This document shows, piece by piece, positions 24,233 to 32,346 of a stretch of DNA of 64,000 bases. Source of the stretch: CAIMUM01 sp034429715 (GTDB lineage Bacteria; Chloroflexota; Dehalococcoidia; GIF9; UBA5629); the NCBI GenBank assembly GCA_034429715.1, contig DAOUFR010000011.1, positions 10,905-74,904 on the forward strand, read 5' to 3'. A program made the translations under genes and the position numbers. The first letter of the stretch is position 1. Each line of letters starts with the position of its first letter. The notes below the pieces were generated by a model, which worked only from the letters and a program-made list of their open reading frames with translations, was not told the origin of the DNA and did no database searches.

Positions 24233-25981
24233 TCACTGGGAGCTGACATTTGATCCTTTTACCATAACTCCTGATTTCACAAGGTAATCATAATAACCGG
24301 TTAGTTTGAGCAGGACCCTGGCGGCACGATTGCCGGACGTATAGTCGTAGTGATTGCCCGCCAGCTTCACCTGTTCCTCCGTAAAGGTCGTGGTGATGAC
24401 CGGCTTGCCGTAGCTCTCGATCCACTGAGAGCTGAGCGCCTGCATCAGCCTGACGATCATATCATTGATAATATCCAGGCGCGACCTGCCGGTCTTTGCC
24501 GTAAAAGCCTTGCCGCTGGCCAGCTCGAGCAGGTCATCCACCAGCACATCATCGATCTTGCCCGAAAAACGGGCGGCGATAATAGTAACTGCCAGGTCCT
24601 CGACCTCCATTTTACCCTGCAGGCCAAGCACCCAGGCAAGCATATCGATTAGTTGCTTGATGGCGGTCTCAGTTTTATATACGTTGCCCGACTTGATATC
24701 TTCGATAATGGGAATTATAGCCCTCAGGGCGCTGTCCCTTTTAGCCAGGTCCTCCGGCGACATCTTCTGTTCCTGGCTGGAGCGCTGCTGGAGCAGCAGG
24801 TTGCCGAACAGGGTAAAGCCGCCGAAACCCATGAATATAAGCGAATCGACTGTTTCCAGCTCCAGCAGCCTGGCAGGCGCCGTCAGATAGGCGATGAAAT
24901 TGCGGTCGCCTGCAGGATCGACGGGATTGGCGTGGCTCCACCTGGGCGGAAAGATATTATTAAACTCCTCAATTGTCTTTTCAGGCAATTTAACCACGTT
25001 CAGCCCGCCCTCTTCGCAGGCCTCGGCGCAGAGCACGCCGTAGCTGCCTCCCGGAGTAATGATGGCCACGTTGCGCCCCCTGGGCAGAGGCTGGGTCAAG
25101 CACCCGATGGCGACATCGAGCATCTCCTCCGGGCTGTCCACCCGCATGGCGCCCATCTTTTTAAAGGCCGCATCATAAACAGCATCGCTGCCCGCCATGG
25201 CTCCCGAATGCGATCTTATGGCCTCGGCGGCGGCCGCCGTTTTTCCCGGCTTCAACACGATAACAGGTTTATTGCGGGTGACTTTGGAAACTATGTCCAT
25301 GAATCTGGCGCCGTCATTAAGCCCCTCGATGTAGGTCATGATCGCTTTGACTCTATTATCCTTCCCGAAGTAATCGATGTAGTCCTCAATTTGTACATCC
25401 GCCGCGCATCCGCAGCTCACATAATGCGTGAAACCGACGCCCCGTTCGTATCCGGCCACCACCACCGCAGCGCCGACGTTGCCTCCCTGCGATACGAATG
25501 CCAGCTGCCCGTCCCTGATCAGCAAAGGCATCATAAAAGCCGCAAGAGAAGATGACGAGCTCCAGTAACCCATGCAGTTCGGGCCGATGAACCTGATATT
25601 GCCGCTGCGCGCTATGCCCAGCACCTCGTCCTGAAGCTTCTTTCCTTCAGGCCCTATCTCCGCAAAGCCTGCAGATATGATGACCGCCGATTTAACCCCC
25701 TTCTTCACACAATCCCGCATAACCGCTACCACGTGTTCAGCCGGTATGGTGAAAACGGCCAGGTCTACGGGTCCCGGGATATCGGTCACCCTGGGATAAA
25801 CCGTCAGCCCCTGTATCTCGCTCTCTTTGGTATTTACCGGATAAATAGGCCCTTTAAAGCTATGGATAAGGCTGGTGATAGTGGAAAAACCCCATTTGTT
25901 GCGGTTATTGGTGGCTCCTATGTGGGCGACCGAGGCCGGGTTAAAGAGGGGGTCCAGGTCCCTGATAATGTCTTCATTCAT
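24233..25981 (-). CDS. ADP-forming acyl-CoA synthetase, alpha-type, without ATP-grasp domain
   Basis: A 582-aa protein with a CoA-binding Rossmann domain (about 8-100; NPASVAHIGATNNRNKWG), a succinyl-CoA-ligase-like flavodoxin region (SQGGNVGAA, then IEGLNDGARF), the phosphohistidine loop with His258 in RSHSGAMAGSD, and a C-terminal region without a recognisable ATP-grasp module. Such alpha subunits transfer phosphate between acyl-CoA and a beta subunit that binds ADP. No free-standing beta gene lies beside it, so it must use a distant partner or have another role. Divergent from a nitronate monooxygenase gene. Confidence 0.85.
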   Translation of the reverse strand: MNEDIIRDLDPLFNPASVAHIGATNNRNKWGFSTITSLIHSFKGPIYPVNTKESEIQGLTVYPRVTDIPGPVDLAVFTIPAEHVVAVMRDCVKKGVKSAVIISAGFAEIGPEGKKLQDEVLGIARSGNIRFIGPNCMGYWSSSSSLAAFMMPLLIRDGQLAFVSQGGNVGAAVVVAGYERGVGFTHYVSCGCAADVQIEDYIDYFGKDNRVKAIMTYIEGLNDGARFMDIVSKVTRNKPVIVLKPGKTAAAAEAIRSHSGAMAGSDAVYDAAFKKMGAMRVDSPEEMLDVAIGCLTQPLPRGRNVAIITPGGSYGVLCAEACEEGGLNVVKLPEKTIEEFNNIFPPRWSHANPVDPAGDRNFIAYLTAPARLLELETVDSLIFMGFGGFTLFGNLLLQQRSSQEQKMSPEDLAKRDSALRAIIPIIEDIKSGNVYKTETAIKQLIDMLAWVLGLQGKMEVEDLAVTIIAARFSGKIDDVLVDDLLELASGKAFTAKTGRSRLDIINDMIVRLMQALSSQWIESYGKPVITTTFTEEQVKLAGNHYDYTSGNRAARVLLKLTGYYDYLVKSGVMVKGSNVSSQ

Positions 25982-26041
25982 ATTGTCGGCCCTCGCAATC
26001 CATTAAGTCGGAATAGTCCACGCTATAAATTAAAAAATGCC

Positions 26042-26070
26042 TTGAGATTCAAAGCATCATGCTATATAAT
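26042..26070 (+). promoter_or_regulatory. Promoter for nitronate monooxygenase 1
   Basis: TTGAGA (26042-26047), 17-base spacer, TATAAT (26065-26070). The predicted leader is about 100 bases long before ATG 26174, which has AAGGAG. Confidence 0.6.
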
Positions 26071-26173
26071 AACACTCCGGCAGGTGTCCGACAAATTCAA
26101 TTCGTTCGTTATTAGCTTTCTCATATACGATATTTATTACGATGCCTGCAACTAATTTCATAAGGAGCAAACG

Positions 26174-27226
26174 ATGATCAAAACCCGCATGACCGAGCTG
26201 TTCGGATGCAAACACCCCATCATGCTGGCGGGTATGAACTGGGTAACCACTCCGGAGCTGGTGGCCGCAGTCTGCAACGCGGGCGGCCTGGGCATATTCG
26301 CCACGGCCAGATGCACTCCCGAAGAAACAAGAAAGAACATCAATGAGATCAGGAAGCTGACGGACAAGCCTTTCGGCATCAACCAGATATTGATACTGGG
26401 GCAGGTGGCGCGTGACACCATCCAGGTAGCCATCGAGGAGAAGGTCCCCGTGATCAACTATACCCTGGGCAAGCCATGGTTTATCGACGACGTCCATAAA
26501 TACGGGGGCAGGGTGATCGGCACCACCGCTTATGTTAAACATGCGATAAAAGCCGCCGAGCTGGGATGCGACGCCATCGTCGTTACCGGCACTGAGGCCG
26601 CGGCGCACGGCGAAGAGGCCTCCACGCTGGTGATGCTTCCCATCGTTGCCGGCAAGGTAAAGATACCCATCATATCGGCCGGCGGATACGGCGACGGCAG
26701 GGGCCTGGCGGCGGCTTTATCCCTGGGCGCCAGCGCCATCTCCATGGGAACCCGCTTCGCTCTGACAAAGGAAAGCATGGTGCATGAGCACTTCAAGCAA
26801 CTCTGCCTCAAGGCCACGGAGAATGACACGATCGTAAGCACCAAATTCGACGGCATGCGCGGCCGCGCCCTTAAAACACCCGTTACCGAGCGAATCGCCA
26901 GGGGCGGATTCCCGCTGCTTGAAGCTTTCAGAGGCGCCTACGAAACCAAGCAACTGTTTAACCTGAGCTGGCCGAAATTTATCGGAATGAGCTTCTCCAT
27001 GATGGGATCGGACGACCAGCATCCCCTGTGGGTGCAGGCGCGCCAGGCCGCAGGCTATCGCCGCCATACGCTGGCTATCTACGACGGAAATATGAAGGAC
27101 GGCATATATTTCGCCGGGCAAATACTGGGCGCCTGCAACGACGTGCCCACGGTGGCAGAGCTCGTCGACAGGATTATGGTTGAGGCCGAAGCGACCCTCA
27201 AGAAAACTTATTCGATGCTGGCCTGA
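26174..27226 (+). CDS. Nitronate monooxygenase-family flavoprotein 1
   Basis: FMN TIM-barrel protein of 350 aa from the nitronate monooxygenase (2-nitropropane dioxygenase) and FabK superfamily. The N-terminal MTELFGCKHPIMLAGMNW, the catalytic-His segment VVTGTEAAAHGEEAS, and the phosphate-binding IISAGGYGDGRGLAAALSLGASAISMGTRF are present. It is the first of three paralogues within 3.3 kb. In an anaerobe, true nitronate oxidation with O2 is doubtful; an enoyl reductase or other flavin reaction is equally possible. It has its own promoter and a terminator. Confidence 0.88.
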   Translation: MIKTRMTELFGCKHPIMLAGMNWVTTPELVAAVCNAGGLGIFATARCTPEETRKNINEIRKLTDKPFGINQILILGQVARDTIQVAIEEKVPVINYTLGKPWFIDDVHKYGGRVIGTTAYVKHAIKAAELGCDAIVVTGTEAAAHGEEASTLVMLPIVAGKVKIPIISAGGYGDGRGLAAALSLGASAISMGTRFALTKESMVHEHFKQLCLKATENDTIVSTKFDGMRGRALKTPVTERIARGGFPLLEAFRGAYETKQLFNLSWPKFIGMSFSMMGSDDQHPLWVQARQAAGYRRHTLAIYDGNMKDGIYFAGQILGACNDVPTVAELVDRIMVEAEATLKKTYSMLA

Positions 27227-27245
27227 GCACACATTACGCATATAG

Positions 27246-27278
27246 AAAGGGGGAGGCACTTAAATGCCTCCCCCTTTT
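27246..27278. terminator. Bidirectional intrinsic terminator between convergent genes
   Basis: AAAGGGGGAGGCA (27246-27258) pairs with TGCCTCCCCCTTT (27265-27277) around CTTAAA; A- and T-tracts flank it on both sides, so it can serve nitronate monooxygenase genes 1 and 2. Confidence 0.88.
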
Positions 27279-27302
27279 GCTTTCATATGACGGGCGCGTC
27301 TG

Positions 27303-28283
27303 TTACTTCAGGCGTGAACCCTTAAGCAGCGCCTCCGCCTGTTTGGCCATCCGATCCAGCAGCTCCTTGCAGCTGACCACATCGTGGATGAGGCCGATGG
27401 ACTGCCCTACCGGCATCAACCCAGCCTCTATATCGCCCTCGTCCCAGATAGCGGTCTGGCGCAGGCCGGACAGGAAAGGCGCCAGTTCGTTAAGCGTGGC
27501 ATGCTTGGCTTCCATATCCTGGATCTGCTTCAGGATATCGTTCTTCATGGCACGGCCCTGGAATCCGATGGTCTTGCCGTAGAGCAGAGTATCGAACTCC
27601 TGTCGGCTGACAAGCTCCTGCTTGACCTTATTGTTCATGCGGCACTCGGTAGTGGCCATAAACCTCGAGGCCATCATTACGCCCTCGGCTCCCAGCACGA
27701 TTGCCGCAGCCAGGGACCTGCCGTCGGCGATGCCCCCGGTTGAAATGACGGGGATTTTGACCGTCTCCGCCATGCGCGGTGTGAGCACCATGGTGGTTAC
27801 ATCGTCCATCAGAGGGTGTCCGCCCTCTTCCACGCCTGCCGCGATTACGGCGTCATACCCGGCATGCTCCGCATGGACGGCATGCCTGACGGATCCGAGC
27901 TTGTGGATGAACTTACAGCCGGCGTCATGCCCGCGCTTGATAGCGTCCGGACCGAAGAACTTGTCCACCGGCGTGCCCGAGATCTCGAACGCGGGCACCT
28001 TCTCCGCGATGCAGGCATCGAACCAGTCCTGGTACATCTCCTTGGTTATGCGAAAAGACGGCAGCAGGGACAGGTTCACGGAAAACGGCTTATCGGTTTT
28101 TTCCCTGGTCTCCCTGATGGCCTGGCGCATCTCCTTACCGTCTTTGTAATTGGCGGCCGTGATGTTCCCCAGGCCGCCTGCATTGCTGATGGCGGCGCAA
28201 AGGTCAGGTTTGCACAGCCACATCATGCCGCCGCACATAATCGGGTGCTTGATGCCAAACAGTTCGGTCATTCTGGTTTTCAT
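27303..28283 (-). CDS. Nitronate monooxygenase-family flavoprotein 2
   Basis: Paralogue of 326 aa starting MKTRMTELFGIKHPIMCGGM. The His segment reads IAAGVEEGGHPLMDD, more like FabK-type proteins than the AAAHG version of its neighbours, and the phosphate-binding loop is VISTGGIADGRSLAAAIVLGAEGVMMASRF (shown in part). It is divergent from paralogue 3 across 161 bases that hold a palindromic operator. The different His loop suggests a different substrate from paralogues 1 and 3. Confidence 0.87.
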   Translation of the reverse strand: MKTRMTELFGIKHPIMCGGMMWLCKPDLCAAISNAGGLGNITAANYKDGKEMRQAIRETREKTDKPFSVNLSLLPSFRITKEMYQDWFDACIAEKVPAFEISGTPVDKFFGPDAIKRGHDAGCKFIHKLGSVRHAVHAEHAGYDAVIAAGVEEGGHPLMDDVTTMVLTPRMAETVKIPVISTGGIADGRSLAAAIVLGAEGVMMASRFMATTECRMNNKVKQELVSRQEFDTLLYGKTIGFQGRAMKNDILKQIQDMEAKHATLNELAPFLSGLRQTAIWDEGDIEAGLMPVGQSIGLIHDVVSCKELLDRMAKQAEALLKGSRLK

Positions 28284-28320
28284 CTCTCTTCTCCTCTGTC
28301 AGCCAATGAAAATTTATGCG

Positions 28321-28326
28321 ATTATA
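28321..28326 (-). promoter_or_regulatory. Extended -10 for nitronate monooxygenase 2
   Basis: On the minus strand TGT-TATAAT lies about 38 bases upstream of the ATG at 28283. The shared operator palindrome sits just upstream of it. Confidence 0.5.
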
Positions 28327-28351
28327 ACACACGGATCAGCTTAAGGTAAAG

Positions 28352-28367
28352 TTGACTAATCAGTCAA
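28352..28367. promoter_or_regulatory. Palindromic operator TTGACT-N4-AGTCAA
   Basis: TTGACTAATCAGTCAA is a perfect 6-bp inverted repeat with a 4-base centre, typical of TetR or GntR-type operators. It lies between divergent promoters of paralogues 2 and 3; a TTGACA (28374-28379) for the plus strand follows directly. No TetR-like gene is present in the window. Confidence 0.55.
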
Positions 28368-28444
28368 TCATCTTTGACAATTCCGGCGTTTTTTGAGATT
28401 ATTATCGATCGATAGGAATCAACAAATAATGGAGGTTTGAACTC

Positions 28445-29473
28445 GTGAAAACCAGAATAACGGAACTCTTCGGAATAAAACATCCCATTGTGTTATCGGG
28501 AATGGCCTTCGTCAGCCTGCCCAGGCTGGTTGCGGCGGTCAGCAACGCAGGAGGTCTGGGTATCTTCAACAGCGTGGCAAACTCTCCCGACCAGCTCAAG
28601 GGGATTATCCAGGAGATCAAGACTCTGACGGACAAACCTTTCGCGATTAACGTCACCCTCATATTCCCCAACGGAAAAGAGAATGCCGAGATGGCGCTGG
28701 CAGAGAAGGCCCCTATCATCAACTTCGCCCTGGGCAAGGGCGACTGGATCATAAAGCAGGCGCATACCTACGGCGGCAAGGTCGTATCCACGGTAGCCAC
28801 GGAACGCCATGCCATCAGAGCAGCCGAGCAGGGCGCCGACGGCATTATCGTCACCGGACACGAGGCCGCAGCACATGGCGGCGACGTGGGCGGCATGGTA
28901 CTGCTGCCGCAGATAGCCAGCAAGGTAAAGATACCGATTATCTCCGCCGGTGGATACTGCGATGGAAGGGGGCTGGCTGCAGCGCTGGCCCTGGGCGCCG
29001 ACGCCATCGCCATGGGCACAAGATTCGTGGTCACGCAGGAATGCGAGGTGCACCCCAACATCAAACAGACTGCAATGAAATGTCAGATGGAAGAGACCAT
29101 CTATTCGGCGGGCATCGACGGCCTGCCCGGGCGATGGTACGCCAACAAGCGCGCCCTGGAGATGGCCAACAGCAAGACATCGTACATGGAAGCGTTAAAA
29201 GCAGGCTGGGCGATGAGAAAACAGGTGGATACCCCTGTCTGGAAGCTGCTTGCGGGCAGCCTGCAGAAGAGGGGCGTGCAGCAGCTGGCGCAGCAGGCTA
29301 TCGGTATCGATGCGCTGGGCAAAATCCTGGACGAGGGCGACCTGGAGAACGGCGTGGTACCTTTCGGACAGGTCGTAGGCCGCATACGCGACCTGCCCAC
29401 CTGCAAAGAGCTGATCGAGCGTATTGTAGCCGAGGCAGAGGAAACCATCAAAGGGCTTCAGGCAAAGGTTTAG
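28445..29473 (+). CDS. Nitronate monooxygenase-family flavoprotein 3
   Basis: Third paralogue, 342 aa, starting MKTRITELFGIKHPIVLSGM with GTG-like spacing of an upstream GGAGG. Catalytic-His segment IVTGHEAAAHGGDVGG and FMN phosphate loop IISAGGYCDGRGLAAALALGADAIAMGTRF (in part) are intact. It is closest to paralogue 1 by eye. It precedes the two GNAT-acyl-CoA synthetase genes by 105 bases and may be coexpressed with them. Confidence 0.88.
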   Translation: MKTRITELFGIKHPIVLSGMAFVSLPRLVAAVSNAGGLGIFNSVANSPDQLKGIIQEIKTLTDKPFAINVTLIFPNGKENAEMALAEKAPIINFALGKGDWIIKQAHTYGGKVVSTVATERHAIRAAEQGADGIIVTGHEAAAHGGDVGGMVLLPQIASKVKIPIISAGGYCDGRGLAAALALGADAIAMGTRFVVTQECEVHPNIKQTAMKCQMEETIYSAGIDGLPGRWYANKRALEMANSKTSYMEALKAGWAMRKQVDTPVWKLLAGSLQKRGVQQLAQQAIGIDALGKILDEGDLENGVVPFGQVVGRIRDLPTCKELIERIVAEAEETIKGLQAKV

Positions 29474-29578
29474 ATCTCTGTGCCCGGCGGCTGCCGTTAA
29501 ATTAGTTACTCCCCTCATACCGCTTCATTATGCTAATATCTTTATGTGTTTTAAGCAGTATTCTGCGGGAGTAAGACA

Positions 29579-32299
29579 ATGACACAGAGCACAGACACCC
29601 TCCAGCTGGACAGATTCAACAGGACCGTCGCCCTCAAAGACGGATCGGTTTTACATCTCCGGCCCATTACGCCGGACGATGAAAACCGGCTGATGGCCTT
29701 TTTCCTGCGCCTGAGCGGGCGCACCATATACCTGCGATACCACCATGTGCTTACCGACCTGTCCAGGGAGGAGGCGCACCAGTATTCTAATATTGATTAC
29801 GACAACACCTTTGCGGTGGTGGGAATACAGGGAGAAGGGGAGGATGAAAGCATCATAGGTGTCGGCCGATATTGGAGGCTATCACAGCCCAACAAGGCGG
29901 AGATCGCCTTTATAGTTGAGGACCCTCATCAGCGCAAGGGAATCGGTACACACCTGCTGGAACTGCTGGCAGCGGCCGCCCGCGAGCACGGGATAGGTGT
30001 ATTCGAGGCCGAGGTGCTGCCCGAAAACACCGACATGATCGACGTGCTGCAGGACAGCGGCTTCAAACAGCTCGAAAAAATCACCGAGTCTCACGGATGG
30101 AGGGGTGTATACAGCATAGCTCAGACGCCGCTGGTGGAGCAGAAGTCAGCGGAGCGTGAGAAGGTCGCCTCCATCGCATCCATACGTAAATTCATGTTCC
30201 CGCGGTCCATTGCCGTTCTCGGGGCATCCAACAAGCCTGGTATCGGCAATGCGCTGGTCAAAGACCTGATCAAGAATGAATATAACGGTATTATCTACCC
30301 GGTCAATCCCAAAGATGAGGTCGTATCATCGATCAAGGCATATCCGTCCGTCCTTGATATTCCCGGCCAGGTGGACCTGGCTATTGTGGCTGTCGCGGCA
30401 GAGAGGATACAGCCGTTGATCGAAGAATGCGGCAGGAAGGGAGTAAAAAGCCTGGTTATCATTACCGCCGGCTTCTCCGAGATGGGGGGTGAAGGCATCG
30501 AGAGGGAGAAGAAACTGCTGAATACCGCGGGGGCATACGGCATGCGTATTATCGGCCCCAACTGCCTGGGTATCCAGAATACCAATCCCACTGTCAACAT
30601 GAATGCCAGTTTTGCGCCTATCTACCCGCTGCACGGTAAAACCGCCTTCGGCAGCCAGAGCGGCGCACTGGGCGGCGCCATCATCAGTTACGCCATTCAA
30701 ATCAACCTGGGCCTCTCGAATTTCGTCAGCATCGGCAACGGAGCGGACGTCACCGGCAACGAGCTGCTTCAGTACTGGGCGGAGGATCCCGACACCAATC
30801 TGATACTTCTTTACCTCGAATCGTTCGGAAACCCGCGCAAATTTGCGCGCATTGCACGTGAAACAACGCTTAAGAAACCTGTAGTAATAGTAAAGAGCGG
30901 GCGCTCGGCCGTGGGCGCGCGCGCGGCCGCCTCTCATACGGGCGCGCTGGCATCGGATGACACCGCCACTACGGCACTTATCAAGCAGACCGGCATGCTG
31001 AGGTGCAACACACTGGAGGAGCTCTTCGATACCGCCCTGCTGCTGTCGAACCAGCCGATACCAAAAGGCAACCGGGTCGCCATTCTGACCAACGGCGGCG
31101 GCGCAGGTATCATGGCCGCCGATGCGCTGGCAGCGGCCGGCTTTCAACTGCCGATCCTCTCGGACAAAGCCAGAAGCGCCCTCAAGTCATTCCTGCCTCC
31201 CAAGTCCAGCTACATGAATCCCATCGATACCACCGCCGCGGTATCGCCCGACCAGTACCGCCAGGCTCTCAACGTGATATTGCAGGAGGATATAGATGCC
31301 CTTATCATCATCTATATCCCGCCCATGGAGTTCATGATCGAGCTGATGAGGGGAGTTATACGTGAAACGGCCCCGTCATTCCGTGCCAAAGGCATACCCG
31401 TCCTGGCCAACTTCCTCGGCCTCGAATCGAGGCTGGTTGTAGGGTCCAAAGAGGAAGGTTATGTCCCCACCTACGTTTTTCCGGAGTCGACCGCGCATGC
31501 GCTGGCCAAATCGTACGAATACAGCGAGAGGCTCAAACGTCCCCTGGGAAACATACCCTCATTCAAAGATATAAACAAGGCCGCAGCTGAAAAGGTGATC
31601 CAGGATGCTCTGGCGCGCACGGATAAACATCCGGTCTGGCTGGATACCGGAGAGATAGTCAAGCTGTTCTCCGCCTACGGCATCAAGCTTGCTCAGTCCG
31701 GCGTCGCCACCACGGCCCAGCAGGCAGCCAAGATGGCCGATAGTATCGGCTACCCGGTGGCGCTGAAGCTGTTCTCGGCAACGATCTCCCACAAGACCGA
31801 TGTGGGCGGCGTGATGCTCAACCTGGGCTCCGCGGCGGAGGTCAAAAAGGCCTATGCACAAATCGAGCAAAACCTGGAGAAGCTATCGCGCAGGTCTGAG
31901 ATGCAGGGCGTGACGGTGCAGAAGATGCTGACAGGCGGCGTTGAGCTTATAGTGGGCGTTACCGAGGACAAATTCTTCGGGCCGCTGATTATGTTCGGCC
32001 TGGGCGGCATCTACACCGAGCTGTTCAAAGACGTGGATTTCAGGATCCATCCTCTGACCGACTACGATGCCCATGAAATGCTTGCCTCTTTTAAAGCACA
32101 TAAGATACTGGACGGATGGAGGGGCGCACCGCCCTCCGATACGGCGGCCATAGAGGACGTGCTTCTCAGGGTTTCAGCCCTGATCGAGGATATTCCTGAA
32201 ATACAGGACCTCGATCTTAATCCACTCATAGCTATGCCGGTTGGAGAAGGCTGCGTGGTGGCGGATGCCAGAATATCCGTCTCACCGATTTCTGTATAA
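29579..32299 (+). CDS. GNAT-ADP-forming acyl-CoA synthetase fusion 1
   Basis: A 906-residue fusion. Residues 20-175 are a GNAT acyltransferase (acetyl-CoA loop in HQRKGIGTHLLELLAAAA). Then come a CoA-binding domain (about 205-300, SIAVLGASNKPGIGN), the ligase flavodoxin-like regions with phosphohistidine His453 in ASHTGALASDD, and a C-terminal ATP-grasp domain (about 680-900) with His738 in ISHKTDVGGVML. Both phosphate-relay histidines are intact, so it can be an active ATP-generating synthetase. PatZ/Pat protein acetyltransferases carry the same domains in the opposite order. Substrate unknown. Confidence 0.9.
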   Translation: MTQSTDTLQLDRFNRTVALKDGSVLHLRPITPDDENRLMAFFLRLSGRTIYLRYHHVLTDLSREEAHQYSNIDYDNTFAVVGIQGEGEDESIIGVGRYWRLSQPNKAEIAFIVEDPHQRKGIGTHLLELLAAAAREHGIGVFEAEVLPENTDMIDVLQDSGFKQLEKITESHGWRGVYSIAQTPLVEQKSAEREKVASIASIRKFMFPRSIAVLGASNKPGIGNALVKDLIKNEYNGIIYPVNPKDEVVSSIKAYPSVLDIPGQVDLAIVAVAAERIQPLIEECGRKGVKSLVIITAGFSEMGGEGIEREKKLLNTAGAYGMRIIGPNCLGIQNTNPTVNMNASFAPIYPLHGKTAFGSQSGALGGAIISYAIQINLGLSNFVSIGNGADVTGNELLQYWAEDPDTNLILLYLESFGNPRKFARIARETTLKKPVVIVKSGRSAVGARAAASHTGALASDDTATTALIKQTGMLRCNTLEELFDTALLLSNQPIPKGNRVAILTNGGGAGIMAADALAAAGFQLPILSDKARSALKSFLPPKSSYMNPIDTTAAVSPDQYRQALNVILQEDIDALIIIYIPPMEFMIELMRGVIRETAPSFRAKGIPVLANFLGLESRLVVGSKEEGYVPTYVFPESTAHALAKSYEYSERLKRPLGNIPSFKDINKAAAEKVIQDALARTDKHPVWLDTGEIVKLFSAYGIKLAQSGVATTAQQAAKMADSIGYPVALKLFSATISHKTDVGGVMLNLGSAAEVKKAYAQIEQNLEKLSRRSEMQGVTVQKMLTGGVELIVGVTEDKFFGPLIMFGLGGIYTELFKDVDFRIHPLTDYDAHEMLASFKAHKILDGWRGAPPSDTAAIEDVLLRVSALIEDIPEIQDLDLNPLIAMPVGEGCVVADARISVSPISV

Positions 32300-32346
32300 T
32301 ATGGATTGATTGGCCCTTGGTGCCCCTCATGTGAAGGAGTGCAACG

